Of a stretch of 33,884 nucleotides of DNA, positions 21,590 to 29,368 are shown piece by piece. The notes beneath the pieces were generated by a model that searched no databases, was not told the origin of the DNA, and saw only the letters and a list, made by a program, of their open reading frames with translations. Location: positions 1 to 33,884 of the forward strand of contig JAPLEO010000064.1 of the NCBI GenBank assembly GCA_026391125.1, read 5' to 3'. This DNA comes from Bacteroidota bacterium. GTDB lineage: Bacteria > Bacteroidota > Bacteroidia > Chitinophagales > Chitinophagaceae. Numbering within the stretch: the first letter of the stretch is position 1; each line of letters begins with the position of its first letter. A program made the position numbers and the translations under genes.

Positions 21590-22954
21590 ATGTCATTCAA
21601 TAAACTGCTTTATGTGGCACTGGTGGCTTTGACCATTAGTTCTTGCTCAAATCCTTCTGGAAAATCTGTGGTAACAGGTGATACCCTTACTGTTGATGGA
21701 CATCCAGCTTGGATCATGAATAGTAATATATATGAGGTAAATGTTCGTCAGTACACTGCTGAAGGAACTTTTAATGCATTTGCCAAACACCTTGATCGCT
21801 TAAAAGAGATGGGGGTACACACACTTTGGTTCATGCCAATCAACCCTATTAGTAAGGTTGATAGAAAAGGTACTTTAGGAAGTTATTATGCTGTTTCTAG
21901 CTATACTGCGATCAATCCAGAATATGGTAATTTGGAAGACTGGAATGCATTGGTTAAAAAAGCACACGAAATGGGCTTTAAAGTGGTGATCGACTGGGTA
22001 CCTAATCATACAGGCGCCGACCATCCTTGGTTAAAATCGCATCCTAATTTTTATGTACAGGATAGTACTGGAAAAGCTATTTCTCAATTCGATTGGACCG
22101 ATACTAGAAAATTAAATTATAAGAACCCAGAGCTAGTTGATAGTATGATTGCTTCGATGCAATACTGGCTTAAGACTTCTGATATTGATGGTTTCCGTTG
22201 TGACGTTGCTCCTGAAGTAGCAGATTCTTTCTGGTTGAAAGCAATTCCAATTTTGAAAAAAGAGAAAAACATTTTCATGTTGGCAGAAGGGGATATGGGT
22301 AGAATGCACAAAGTTGGTTTTGATGCAACTTATACTTGGTCGGAATTTTCAATGATGAAGTTAATTGCTGCTGGAAAGCGTCCTGCATTTGCTTTAGATA
22401 GTGTTGCCAATAAAAATGACAGCACATTTCCTTCCAATGCTTTGAGAATGTACTTCACAAGTGATCACGATGAGAATAGTTGGAACAAAGCTGATTATGG
22501 TACCACACCAGGTGAATCACATGCTCCTTTTGCTGTGCTTACACAAACTATGAAGCGTTCTGTTCCATTGATCTATAGTAGCCAAGAAGAACCTTTATTA
22601 CGTGCAATTCCATTCTTTGAAAAAGATACCATTCCATTTGGAAAATATGCACGAGCACCTTTTTATAAAAAATTGCTGAACCTCCATACCAATTCGCCTG
22701 CACTTGCTGCGAATGCAGATTTCAAGAAATTGGTATCCAGTGCAGATGCAAGTGTGTATGCTTTTACACGCAGTGCTAAGGGAAGCAAAGTGTTGGTAGT
22801 ACTCAACTTTACTGCAAAAGCACAGTCTGTAACCATCGCTGATGCCTCAATTGCAGGCGATGCAACAGAATTATTTACAGCTGCTAAATCAAGCATCAAA
22901 GCTGGCCAGTCTTTCAGCCTTCCAGCTTGGGGATACCAAGTTTATACTTACTAG
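21590..22954 (+). CDS. GH13 alpha-amylase family lipoprotein
   Basis: 454 residues. The lipoprotein signal is LTISSCSN (cysteine about 19). The (beta/alpha)8 barrel shows the GH13 regions: VVIDWVPNHTG, DGFRCDVAPEV with nucleophile D205, LAEGD with acid/base E233, and FTSDHDENSW with transition-state stabiliser D294. The C-terminal beta domain (from about 370) closes with SLPAWGYQVYTY. The family cleaves or transfers alpha-1,4-glucans, and this one would act at the cell surface or in the periplasm. No SusC/SusD genes accompany it, so it is not in a standard starch locus here. A strong terminator follows. Confidence 0.92.
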   Translation: MSFNKLLYVALVALTISSCSNPSGKSVVTGDTLTVDGHPAWIMNSNIYEVNVRQYTAEGTFNAFAKHLDRLKEMGVHTLWFMPINPISKVDRKGTLGSYYAVSSYTAINPEYGNLEDWNALVKKAHEMGFKVVIDWVPNHTGADHPWLKSHPNFYVQDSTGKAISQFDWTDTRKLNYKNPELVDSMIASMQYWLKTSDIDGFRCDVAPEVADSFWLKAIPILKKEKNIFMLAEGDMGRMHKVGFDATYTWSEFSMMKLIAAGKRPAFALDSVANKNDSTFPSNALRMYFTSDHDENSWNKADYGTTPGESHAPFAVLTQTMKRSVPLIYSSQEEPLLRAIPFFEKDTIPFGKYARAPFYKKLLNLHTNSPALAANADFKKLVSSADASVYAFTRSAKGSKVLVVLNFTAKAQSVTIADASIAGDATELFTAAKSSIKAGQSFSLPAWGYQVYTY

Positions 22955-22975
22955 TTCTAGAACTACTTTATATAT

Positions 22976-23020
22976 TCAGCCATCAGATAAGGTTACTTTC
23001 TGATGGCTGATTTTATTTTT
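22976..23020 (+). terminator. Terminator after the GH13 gene
   Basis: A perfect 12-bp stem (22976-22987 with 22999-23010), an 11-base loop, then TTTTATTTTT. It lies 22 bases after the amylase stop. Confidence 0.9.
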
Positions 23021-23034
23021 AGGCCTTTGGCCGC

Positions 23035-23042
23035 TACCTTTG
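23035..23042 (+). promoter_or_regulatory. -7 box directly before pyrF
   Basis: TACCTTTG matches TAnnTTTG, with 4 bases to the ATG at 23047. It sits 14 bases behind the preceding terminator, so pyrF needs its own promoter and this is the only candidate. Confidence 0.6.
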
Positions 23043-23046
23043 CCTT

Positions 23047-23901
23047 ATGAATCGTTCACAATTAGTACAGCAAATAAGAAGCAAACAAAACTATCTCTGT
23101 GTAGGGTTAGATACCGATATTACCAAGATCCCCAAACACTTATTAGATAGTGCAGATCCGGTTTTTGAATTTAATAAAGCCATTATTGATGCTACTAAGA
23201 ATAATTGTGTGAGTTATAAAATCAATACAGCGTTTTATGAATCTCAAGGAATGAAGGGTTGGGAAAGTATGGAGAAAACACTCTACTATATTCCTGATAC
23301 CCATTTTAAAATTGCCGATGCAAAACGTGGCGATATCGGAAACACTTCAGCGCAATATGCTAAAACCTTTTTTGAAGTACTTCCTTTTGATGCGGTAACC
23401 ATTGCACCCTATATGGGAGAGGATAGTGTTCGCCCATTTTTAGAATATGAAAATAAATGGAGTATTGTATTGGGACTAACTTCCAATGCGGGCGGTAATG
23501 ATTTTCAGCAATTGTTGGTGAGTAGTCAGTTGCAAGAACAATCAATGGTTCCTAATATATTGCAAGGCAAAACTGAAAAGCGATTGTACGAAAAAGTGTT
23601 AGAGAAAGTAGCATCATGGGGAACTCCAGAAAATTTAATGTTTGTGGTGGGCGCAACTAGAGCCAGCGACTTAGAAAATATTCGAAGCATTATTCCAGAG
23701 CATTTCTTATTAGTTCCTGGTGTTGGTGCACAGGGCGGAAGTTTGGAAGAGGTATCTAAATTTGGAATGAATAGCGATTGTGGATTATTGGTAAATGCAA
23801 GTAGGGCAGTCATCTTTGCAAGCTCAGGAACTGACTTTGCTGCAAAAGCCTCGATTGTATCTGAAGAATATCGCAATGAAATGAGTACCTATTTAAAATA
23901 A
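23047..23901 (+). CDS. pyrF: Orotidine 5'-phosphate decarboxylase, class II
   Basis: 284 residues. It converts OMP to UMP, the last step of pyrimidine synthesis. The catalytic cluster is D91-x-K93-x-x-D96 in FKIADAKRGDIGNTS. LCVGLDTD at the N-terminus and PGVGAQGG near the C-terminus (phosphate-binding loop) complete the picture. Its length marks the longer class II form common in Bacteroidota and Actinobacteria. It is a single gene, preceded by a terminator and a -7 box, and convergent with the SGNH hydrolase. Confidence 0.95.
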   Translation: MNRSQLVQQIRSKQNYLCVGLDTDITKIPKHLLDSADPVFEFNKAIIDATKNNCVSYKINTAFYESQGMKGWESMEKTLYYIPDTHFKIADAKRGDIGNTSAQYAKTFFEVLPFDAVTIAPYMGEDSVRPFLEYENKWSIVLGLTSNAGGNDFQQLLVSSQLQEQSMVPNILQGKTEKRLYEKVLEKVASWGTPENLMFVVGATRASDLENIRSIIPEHFLLVPGVGAQGGSLEEVSKFGMNSDCGLLVNASRAVIFASSGTDFAAKASIVSEEYRNEMSTYLK

Positions 23902-23932
23902 ATAATCGAATTTTATTTCAAACATTCAAGCC

Positions 23933-24535
23933 TCATTTTTTTAGAATTTCAAAAATCTTTTTAGCCCATTGCGCATAAGTCTTTGCAGAATAATGCAAAT
24001 GATCAGCAGCTAATTGACTCAGGTCTTTAGCGGCTTTACGACTATCCATTGTTACATCAATAAAATGTGTGTGATATTTTTCTGAGATCATTTTGCACAA
24101 CTCATTATAAGCATCGATCTCTTTTCCCAAACCTGTTTTATGTTGCTTTTCAGCAAAAGGAGTAACCGTCCAGTCAGGAATCGATAATACCAACACATGG
24201 TTACTTTTTTTGTTTGCTAAGTGGATCGCTTTTTTTAATAGAAATTCAAAATCGCCAGCAAAATCAGTAATCGGTAAACCCCTATATTGATTGTTTACCC
24301 CTATGAGTAGACATACATAATCATAGCTCTCATTTAATTTCCAGTTAATGAGGTGATCAGCTAATTCAAAACTAGTCCATCCTGTCTGTGCTATAATTTC
24401 TGGTGCATGAAAATGCAATCCAGCTTTCCTTAATAATTGAATGGTTTGATAAGGATAAGATGCCTGTAATGGTATTGATTCACCAATCGTATATGAATCA
24501 CCCAGACACAATAAACTGTTGATATGTGTGCTCAT
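23933..24535 (-). CDS. SGNH/GDSL hydrolase
   Basis: 200 residues, no signal peptide. Block I is LCLGDSYTIGES with nucleophile S14. Block III is GVNNQ with N82. Block V is D178-H-L-H181 near the C-terminus. The family contains esterases, lipases and sugar-O-acetyl esterases. Substrate unknown. It starts 18 bases after the kynureninase stop on the same strand, so it is probably the third gene of the symporter-kynU run. An arylformamidase role, the step just before kynureninase, is conceivable but would be a different fold from known ones. Confidence 0.85.
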   Translation of the reverse strand: MSTHINSLLCLGDSYTIGESIPLQASYPYQTIQLLRKAGLHFHAPEIIAQTGWTSFELADHLINWKLNESYDYVCLLIGVNNQYRGLPITDFAGDFEFLLKKAIHLANKKSNHVLVLSIPDWTVTPFAEKQHKTGLGKEIDAYNELCKMISEKYHTHFIDVTMDSRKAAKDLSQLAADHLHYSAKTYAQWAKKIFEILKK

Positions 24536-24553
24536 ATTGCAGGAATAAATGAA

Positions 24554-25819
24554 TTAGAAATGTTCCTTTAAGATACTATAAAATTGGTAGACATCCTGAA
24601 AACTGCAATAGAGTGGAGCAGGTGCCACTCTAATTACTCCGGGTTCTCTATAATCAACGATAATGCCATTCTCTTGCATCTTATCATGTATGGCTCTGCC
24701 ATTTTCTTTAAAGTATAACGACAATTGGGCACCTCTTTCTTCAACAGAAACAGGAGTGATGATCTCAAATTGTAAATTAGGAACCTGCTGTAATAGAAAT
24801 TCTAAATAGGCCGTCAAGCGGATACTTTTATTTCTAATATTACTCATTCCTGCTTGGTCAAAAATTTCTAAAGATGCTTTTAATCCGATCATATTAAAAA
24901 CGGGAGTAGTACTAATGTTCCAACCACTGGCATCTGCCTTGGCATGAAATCCCTTCTCCATTTTAAATCTCGTTTTTTCATCATTACCCCACCAACCTCC
25001 CAAACGGTGGGTATCACTATTGCTCGACCATTTTTCGTGAACAAAAATTCCGCCTGCAGCTCCTGGTCCGGCATTAAGATATTTATAACTACACCATACC
25101 GCAAAGTCAATATCCCATTGATGTAATTCGATGGGAATATTTCCCACTACATGTGCTAGATCAAAACCACAAATCGCACCAATTTGGTGTGCAGCACTGG
25201 CAATTTTTTGTAAATCGTATAATTGTCCAGTATAATAATTCATCCCTCCTAATAAAACAAGTGCAACAGAAGATCCATGTTCTTCAATCACTGAAATGAT
25301 GGAACTAGTATGTAATATTTTTTCGTCTTTTAAAGGCGCTATTTCAATGATCGCAACTGCAGGGTCTAAACCCCAATGTTTTACAATGGTTTCAACAGCA
25401 TATTGGTCGGACGGAAAAGCGCCTGCCTCCATAATAATTTTAAATCTTGTGTTACTTGGTTTATAAAAACTAAGCAACATCAAGTGCAGGTTTACTGTAA
25501 GCGTATTGGTAACAGTGATTTCCCGACTATTCGCGCCGATCAATTTTGATAAGCTAGGTGTTAGTAGATTATGATAATACAACCATGGATTAGTGCCTGC
25601 AAAATAACCACCAACTGCAAGATCTCTCCAGGTATTTAATTCTATTTGAATAGCTTTTTCTACAATTTTTGGTTGTAATCCTAAAGAGTTTCCACATAAA
25701 TAGATGGCGTTTCTTCCATGATGTTGCGGATAATAAAACTGTGATTTAAAGCTTGCTAAAATATCAGCATCATCTTGCTGAACAGCGTATTCATGTGTTG
25801 TATTGAAATCAAAATTCAT
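24554..25819 (-). CDS. kynU: Kynureninase
   Basis: 421 residues, a fold-type I PLP enzyme that cleaves kynurenine or 3-hydroxykynurenine to (hydroxy)anthranilate and alanine. Diagnostic segments are YLCGNSLGLQPK near the N-terminus, CGFDLAHVVGNIP, and VWCSYKYLNAGPGAAGG with the PLP lysine K246. HRLGGWWGNDEKTRF also follows the family. It stands 14 bases downstream of a sodium:dicarboxylate-type symporter and is followed by an SGNH hydrolase. No kynurenine monooxygenase or tryptophan dioxygenase is in the window. Confidence 0.95.
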   Translation of the reverse strand: MNFDFNTTHEYAVQQDDADILASFKSQFYYPQHHGRNAIYLCGNSLGLQPKIVEKAIQIELNTWRDLAVGGYFAGTNPWLYYHNLLTPSLSKLIGANSREITVTNTLTVNLHLMLLSFYKPSNTRFKIIMEAGAFPSDQYAVETIVKHWGLDPAVAIIEIAPLKDEKILHTSSIISVIEEHGSSVALVLLGGMNYYTGQLYDLQKIASAAHQIGAICGFDLAHVVGNIPIELHQWDIDFAVWCSYKYLNAGPGAAGGIFVHEKWSSNSDTHRLGGWWGNDEKTRFKMEKGFHAKADASGWNISTTPVFNMIGLKASLEIFDQAGMSNIRNKSIRLTAYLEFLLQQVPNLQFEIITPVSVEERGAQLSLYFKENGRAIHDKMQENGIIVDYREPGVIRVAPAPLYCSFQDVYQFYSILKEHF

Positions 25820-25833
25820 GAAAGAAAGTTTAT

Positions 25834-27054
25834 TTAGGGTTCAACCCATTCGTTTTCACTTTTTGCTATTACTAATGTAGCAACTCCATTTCCAATTAAA
25901 TTAGTGATGGCCCTTGCCTCGCTCATAAATTTATCAACTCCCAATAAAAATGCTAAACCTTCTAAAGGAATTCTGTGCAATGCAGTAAGTGTTGATGCGA
26001 GCACGATAAATCCACTTCCTGTTACTCCAGCTGCTCCTTTGGAAGTGATCATGAGTATCAAAAGCATCATGCCCAATTCACCTGGACTCAATGACACATT
26101 ATACAACTGGGCTAAAAAAATCGCAGCCATAGATAAATAAATGGATGTGCCATCAAGATTAAAAGAATAACCGGTAGGAATAACCAAACCCACTACCGAT
26201 TTACTGCAACCCATTTTTTCTAATTTACGCATGATAGAAGGCAATGCGGCTTCAGAAGAAGAAGTCCCCAATACAATCAATAGTTCTTCTTTAATGTCTT
26301 TTAGATATTTCCAAATACTCAATTTGCTATAACGCATAATGGATCCTAATATCACAAAAACAAAAAGAAACATCGTTAAGTAAACACATCCCATCAGTTT
26401 TGCTAATGGCACCAAAGTTTTTAGACCAAATTTTCCAATGGTAAATGCCATGCCTGCGAAGGCGCCAAGAGGTGCGAGGTACATGAACCATTTTAATGCA
26501 GTAAATACATAATGAGAAATAGTTCCTAAAAAATGAACCGCTTTTAAACGATACTTTGAATAGTTTAATACAATCCCAACAATGATGGCAATGATCAGTA
26601 CTTGTAAGGTACTATTGGATTTAAAGAATTGAATCCAATTAAAACCGGCACCAGCTTGGTTGGTATATTTTGTAGCATCTTGAACGGCTAAACCTGTACG
26701 GTCAATTTTTCCTGGCTCTAACCAAATGGCAACCATGATCCCAATCCCTAAAGCAAGTGTTGTGACAATTTCAAAATAGAGTAATGATTTGATACCTATT
26801 CGTCCCACTTTTTTCAAGTCTCCAATGCTACTGATACCAAGTACGATTGTTAGAAAAATGATTGGAACAATAAATAGTTTGATCCCATCAACAAACCATT
26901 TCCCCAACTTTTCCATTTTTACGGCTTCAGATGGAAAGAAATAGCCAAGTAGAATCCCCAAACTAATGGCAATTAGCACATAAAAACTAAGGTTAGTTCT
27001 AATATGATGCCAAGTAGATTTTTTTACAGGTTGATCTAACTGATGATTAGGCAA
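25834..27054 (-). CDS. DAACS-family Na+/H+:dicarboxylate or amino acid symporter
   Basis: 406 residues with the GltPh-like fold. The hairpin HP1 serine motif SSSEAALPSIM and the TM7 NLDGTSIYL motif are intact. The HP2 and TM8 region reads TSKGAAGVTGSGFIVLAST then LLGVDKFMSEARAITNLIGN. These belong to aspartate/glutamate/C4-dicarboxylate carriers. The start codon appears to be TTG: an in-frame stop lies just upstream and the first internal Met is at about residue 45, inside the first helix region. It is the first gene of the run with kynU and the SGNH hydrolase, so it may import the pathway's substrate or an amino acid. Confidence 0.9.
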   Translation of the reverse strand: MPNHQLDQPVKKSTWHHIRTNLSFYVLIAISLGILLGYFFPSEAVKMEKLGKWFVDGIKLFIVPIIFLTIVLGISSIGDLKKVGRIGIKSLLYFEIVTTLALGIGIMVAIWLEPGKIDRTGLAVQDATKYTNQAGAGFNWIQFFKSNSTLQVLIIAIIVGIVLNYSKYRLKAVHFLGTISHYVFTALKWFMYLAPLGAFAGMAFTIGKFGLKTLVPLAKLMGCVYLTMFLFVFVILGSIMRYSKLSIWKYLKDIKEELLIVLGTSSSEAALPSIMRKLEKMGCSKSVVGLVIPTGYSFNLDGTSIYLSMAAIFLAQLYNVSLSPGELGMMLLILMITSKGAAGVTGSGFIVLASTLTALHRIPLEGLAFLLGVDKFMSEARAITNLIGNGVATLVIAKSENEWVEP

Positions 27055-27118
27055 GGGGCAGTTTTTAGTTGGTTGAAATAAAAATACAACAAAAGCGGTT
27101 CAACTGATTTCATCTCTT

Positions 27119-27126
27119 TAATTTTG
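27119..27126 (+). promoter_or_regulatory. -7 box of the glutaryl-CoA dehydrogenase gene
   Basis: TAATTTTG, an exact TAnnTTTG match, 33 bases before the ATG at 27160, giving an ordinary leader of about 30 bases. Confidence 0.5.
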
Positions 27127-27159
27127 TGTCAGTATTTGAACTGATTATAATTTATTACC

Positions 27160-28344
27160 ATGGCTGCTAGAACCGATTTATTTCAATCACCAGATTATTA
27201 TTTGTTAGATGAACTTTTAACTGAAGAACATAGGCTTATCAGAGAATCTGTTCGCAGTTATGTTAAGAAAGAGATTTCTCCCATCATCGAAGATTATGCA
27301 CAAAGAGCTGAATTTCCTATTCAAATAGTAAAACAACTAGGTGAAATGGGATGTTTTGGTCCAACCGTTCCTGAGCAGTATGGTGGTGGTGGGTTAGACT
27401 ATATCAGTTACGGACTAATGATGCAAGAGTTGGAAAGGGGGGATAGTGGTGTTAGAAGCACTGCGAGTGTGCAAGGTTCTTTAGTGATGTTTCCCATTTA
27501 TGCTTATGGAAATGAAGCACAACGAAATAAATATTTACCTAAGCTAGCAAGTGGGGAATGGTTGGGATGTTTTGGTTTAACAGAACCAAATCATGGTAGT
27601 AACCCTTCAGGAATGCTCACTAATATCAAAGATGCGGGCGACCATGTAATTTTAAACGGTGCAAAAATGTGGATCAGTAATGCCCCATTTGCACAGGTAG
27701 CAGTTGTTTGGGCAAAAAATGAAGCAGGTGAAATTACCGGACTGATTGTGGAAAGAGGCATGGAAGGATTTAGTACTCCTACCACACACGGCAAATGGAG
27801 TTTGCGTGCAAGTGCTACTGGTGAACTTGTGTTTGATAATGTAAAAGTTCCAAAAGAAAATATTCTACCCAATGTAAAAGGTTTAAAAGGTCCATTAGGT
27901 TGCTTATCAAAAGCTCGCTTTGGTATTGCATGGGGAGCATTGGGTGCAGCAATGGATTGTTATGATACTGCGCTAAGATATAGTCAAGAAAGAATTCAAT
28001 TTGATCGCCCAATCGGGGGCTTTCAATTACAGCAGAAGAAGTTGGCTGAAATGATCACAGAAATTACGAAAGGTCAGTTATTAGTTTGGAGACTAGGTGT
28101 GCTAATGAACGAAGGCAGAGCTACCCCACAACAGATAAGTATGGCTAAAAGAAATAGCTGTGAAATTGCCACAAACATCGCAAGAGATGCAAGACAGATG
28201 TTAGGCGGAATGGGCATCACAGGCGAATACAGTATCATGCGACATATGATGAACTTGGAAAGTGTAATTACCTATGAAGGAACACACGATATTCATTTAT
28301 TGATTACAGGGATGGATGTAACTGGTTTAAATGCTTTCAAATAA
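27160..28344 (+). CDS. gcdH: Glutaryl-CoA dehydrogenase
   Basis: 394 residues of the acyl-CoA dehydrogenase family. It oxidises and decarboxylates glutaryl-CoA to crotonyl-CoA in lysine, hydroxylysine and tryptophan breakdown. Subfamily marks are CFGLTEPNHGSNP, KMWISNAPFA, RFGIAWGALGAAMDCYDTAL, and YEGTHDIHLLITG with the catalytic base E373. The FAD-binding QMLGGMGITGEY is present. It is divergent from the symporter-kynureninase run with 105 bases between, a pairing that fits tryptophan/kynurenine catabolism. It starts with a normal leader promoter. Confidence 0.92.
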   Translation: MAARTDLFQSPDYYLLDELLTEEHRLIRESVRSYVKKEISPIIEDYAQRAEFPIQIVKQLGEMGCFGPTVPEQYGGGGLDYISYGLMMQELERGDSGVRSTASVQGSLVMFPIYAYGNEAQRNKYLPKLASGEWLGCFGLTEPNHGSNPSGMLTNIKDAGDHVILNGAKMWISNAPFAQVAVVWAKNEAGEITGLIVERGMEGFSTPTTHGKWSLRASATGELVFDNVKVPKENILPNVKGLKGPLGCLSKARFGIAWGALGAAMDCYDTALRYSQERIQFDRPIGGFQLQQKKLAEMITEITKGQLLVWRLGVLMNEGRATPQQISMAKRNSCEIATNIARDARQMLGGMGITGEYSIMRHMMNLESVITYEGTHDIHLLITGMDVTGLNAFK

Positions 28345-28367
28345 TTTGGAAAAGAAGTAAGCGAAAG

Positions 28368-28898
28368 ATGAATTTAATGGAGGATAAAAAAACGAAATTG
28401 TTTTTAGTGGGTATGATGGGAAGTGGTAAATCCTATTGGACAAAATTTCTATCAAAAAAACTGAAAGTAGGAGGATATGATCTTGATTTTTTGATTGAGT
28501 CGAACGAAGAAAGAACAATCGCTGAAATATTTGAGGAAGATGGTGAGGAATACTTTCGAAAGCAAGAAGCAAAATTGTTGCGTTGGTTAAAAGAAAAAAA
28601 ATCATTTGTTTTAGGAACAGGCGGAGGCACACCTTGTTATAACGATAATATGGAGTGGATGAATAAAAATGGGATCACCATTTTTATAGACCCCCCAATA
28701 GAACAATTGGTAGAAAGATTATTGCCCGAAAAATCGCATCGTCCTTTAATCAGTAATCTTACTGATGAAGAATTATTTCAATTCCTTACTCAGAAAAGAA
28801 ATGAGCGTTTGGTATATTATGAACAAGCAACTATTAAATTAGAAGGAACAGAAATTTCTGAAAAGAACTTCTTAAAAATTAGCAAGGAATATGCATAA
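28368..28898 (+). CDS. aroK: Shikimate kinase
   Basis: 176 residues (173 if the ATG at 28377 is used). It phosphorylates shikimate in aromatic amino acid synthesis. The P-loop GMMGSGKS is at 15-22, GGYDLDFLIE holds the shikimate-binding D38/D40, FRKQEAKLL the binding Arg, and GTGGGTP the second substrate loop. SHRPLI contributes the lid arginine. It lies 23 bases after gcdH and overlaps the DUF423 gene by 8 bases, so the three genes may form an operon. Confidence 0.93.
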   Translation: MNLMEDKKTKLFLVGMMGSGKSYWTKFLSKKLKVGGYDLDFLIESNEERTIAEIFEEDGEEYFRKQEAKLLRWLKEKKSFVLGTGGGTPCYNDNMEWMNKNGITIFIDPPIEQLVERLLPEKSHRPLISNLTDEELFQFLTQKRNERLVYYEQATIKLEGTEISEKNFLKISKEYA

Positions 28899-29277
28899 AA
28901 ATTATTTAATCATCGCTTTCATTTTGGGTGCCATAACTGTAGCGATGGGAGCTTTTGGTGCACATGCTCTAAAAACTATCTTGACTGAAGATGCATTATC
29001 CATTTACGAAACAGCTTTAAAGTATCAATTTTACCATGTTTTTGCGCTCGCTATAACAGCGATCCTATATGAGAAATATCCCAGTCAATCCCTTATCAAT
29101 GCAGGAGCCTGTTTTATTGTTGGAATGATTTTCTTTTGTGGGTCACTTTATCTATTAACAATCAGAGCTGCTACGGGTATAGAATGGCTTAGATATGTTG
29201 GTCCATTTACCCCAGTAGGCGGACTTGGCTTCATTGCGGGTTGGTTACAACTGGCTTGGGTCATTAAAAAAGGTTGA
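28891..29277 (+). CDS. DUF423 family membrane protein
   Basis: 128 residues, four transmembrane helices. The DUF423 signature is GAITVAMGAFGAHALK at the N-terminus followed by YETALKYQFYHVFAL, and the last helix has PVGGLGFIAGWLQL. Function unknown in all bacteria. It starts inside the last codons of aroK (8-base overlap), implying coupled translation. Confidence 0.9.
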   Translation: MHKNYLIIAFILGAITVAMGAFGAHALKTILTEDALSIYETALKYQFYHVFALAITAILYEKYPSQSLINAGACFIVGMIFFCGSLYLLTIRAATGIEWLRYVGPFTPVGGLGFIAGWLQLAWVIKKG

Positions 29278-29355
29278 TTTGGTGGAAAACTACTTCGTTT
29301 TAAATCAGTTTTGCACATCCCTTGCCGCTTTATCTTTCTGCTTTAAGGCATAGCT

Positions 29356-29363
29356 TATATTTG
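29356..29363 (+). promoter_or_regulatory. -7 box directly before ftsK
   Basis: TATATTTG matches TAnnTTTG and ends 5 bases before the ATG at 29369, so a transcript from here would start at the first codon. No TTTG -33 element is seen. Confidence 0.5.
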
Positions 29364-29368
29364 TTTTT

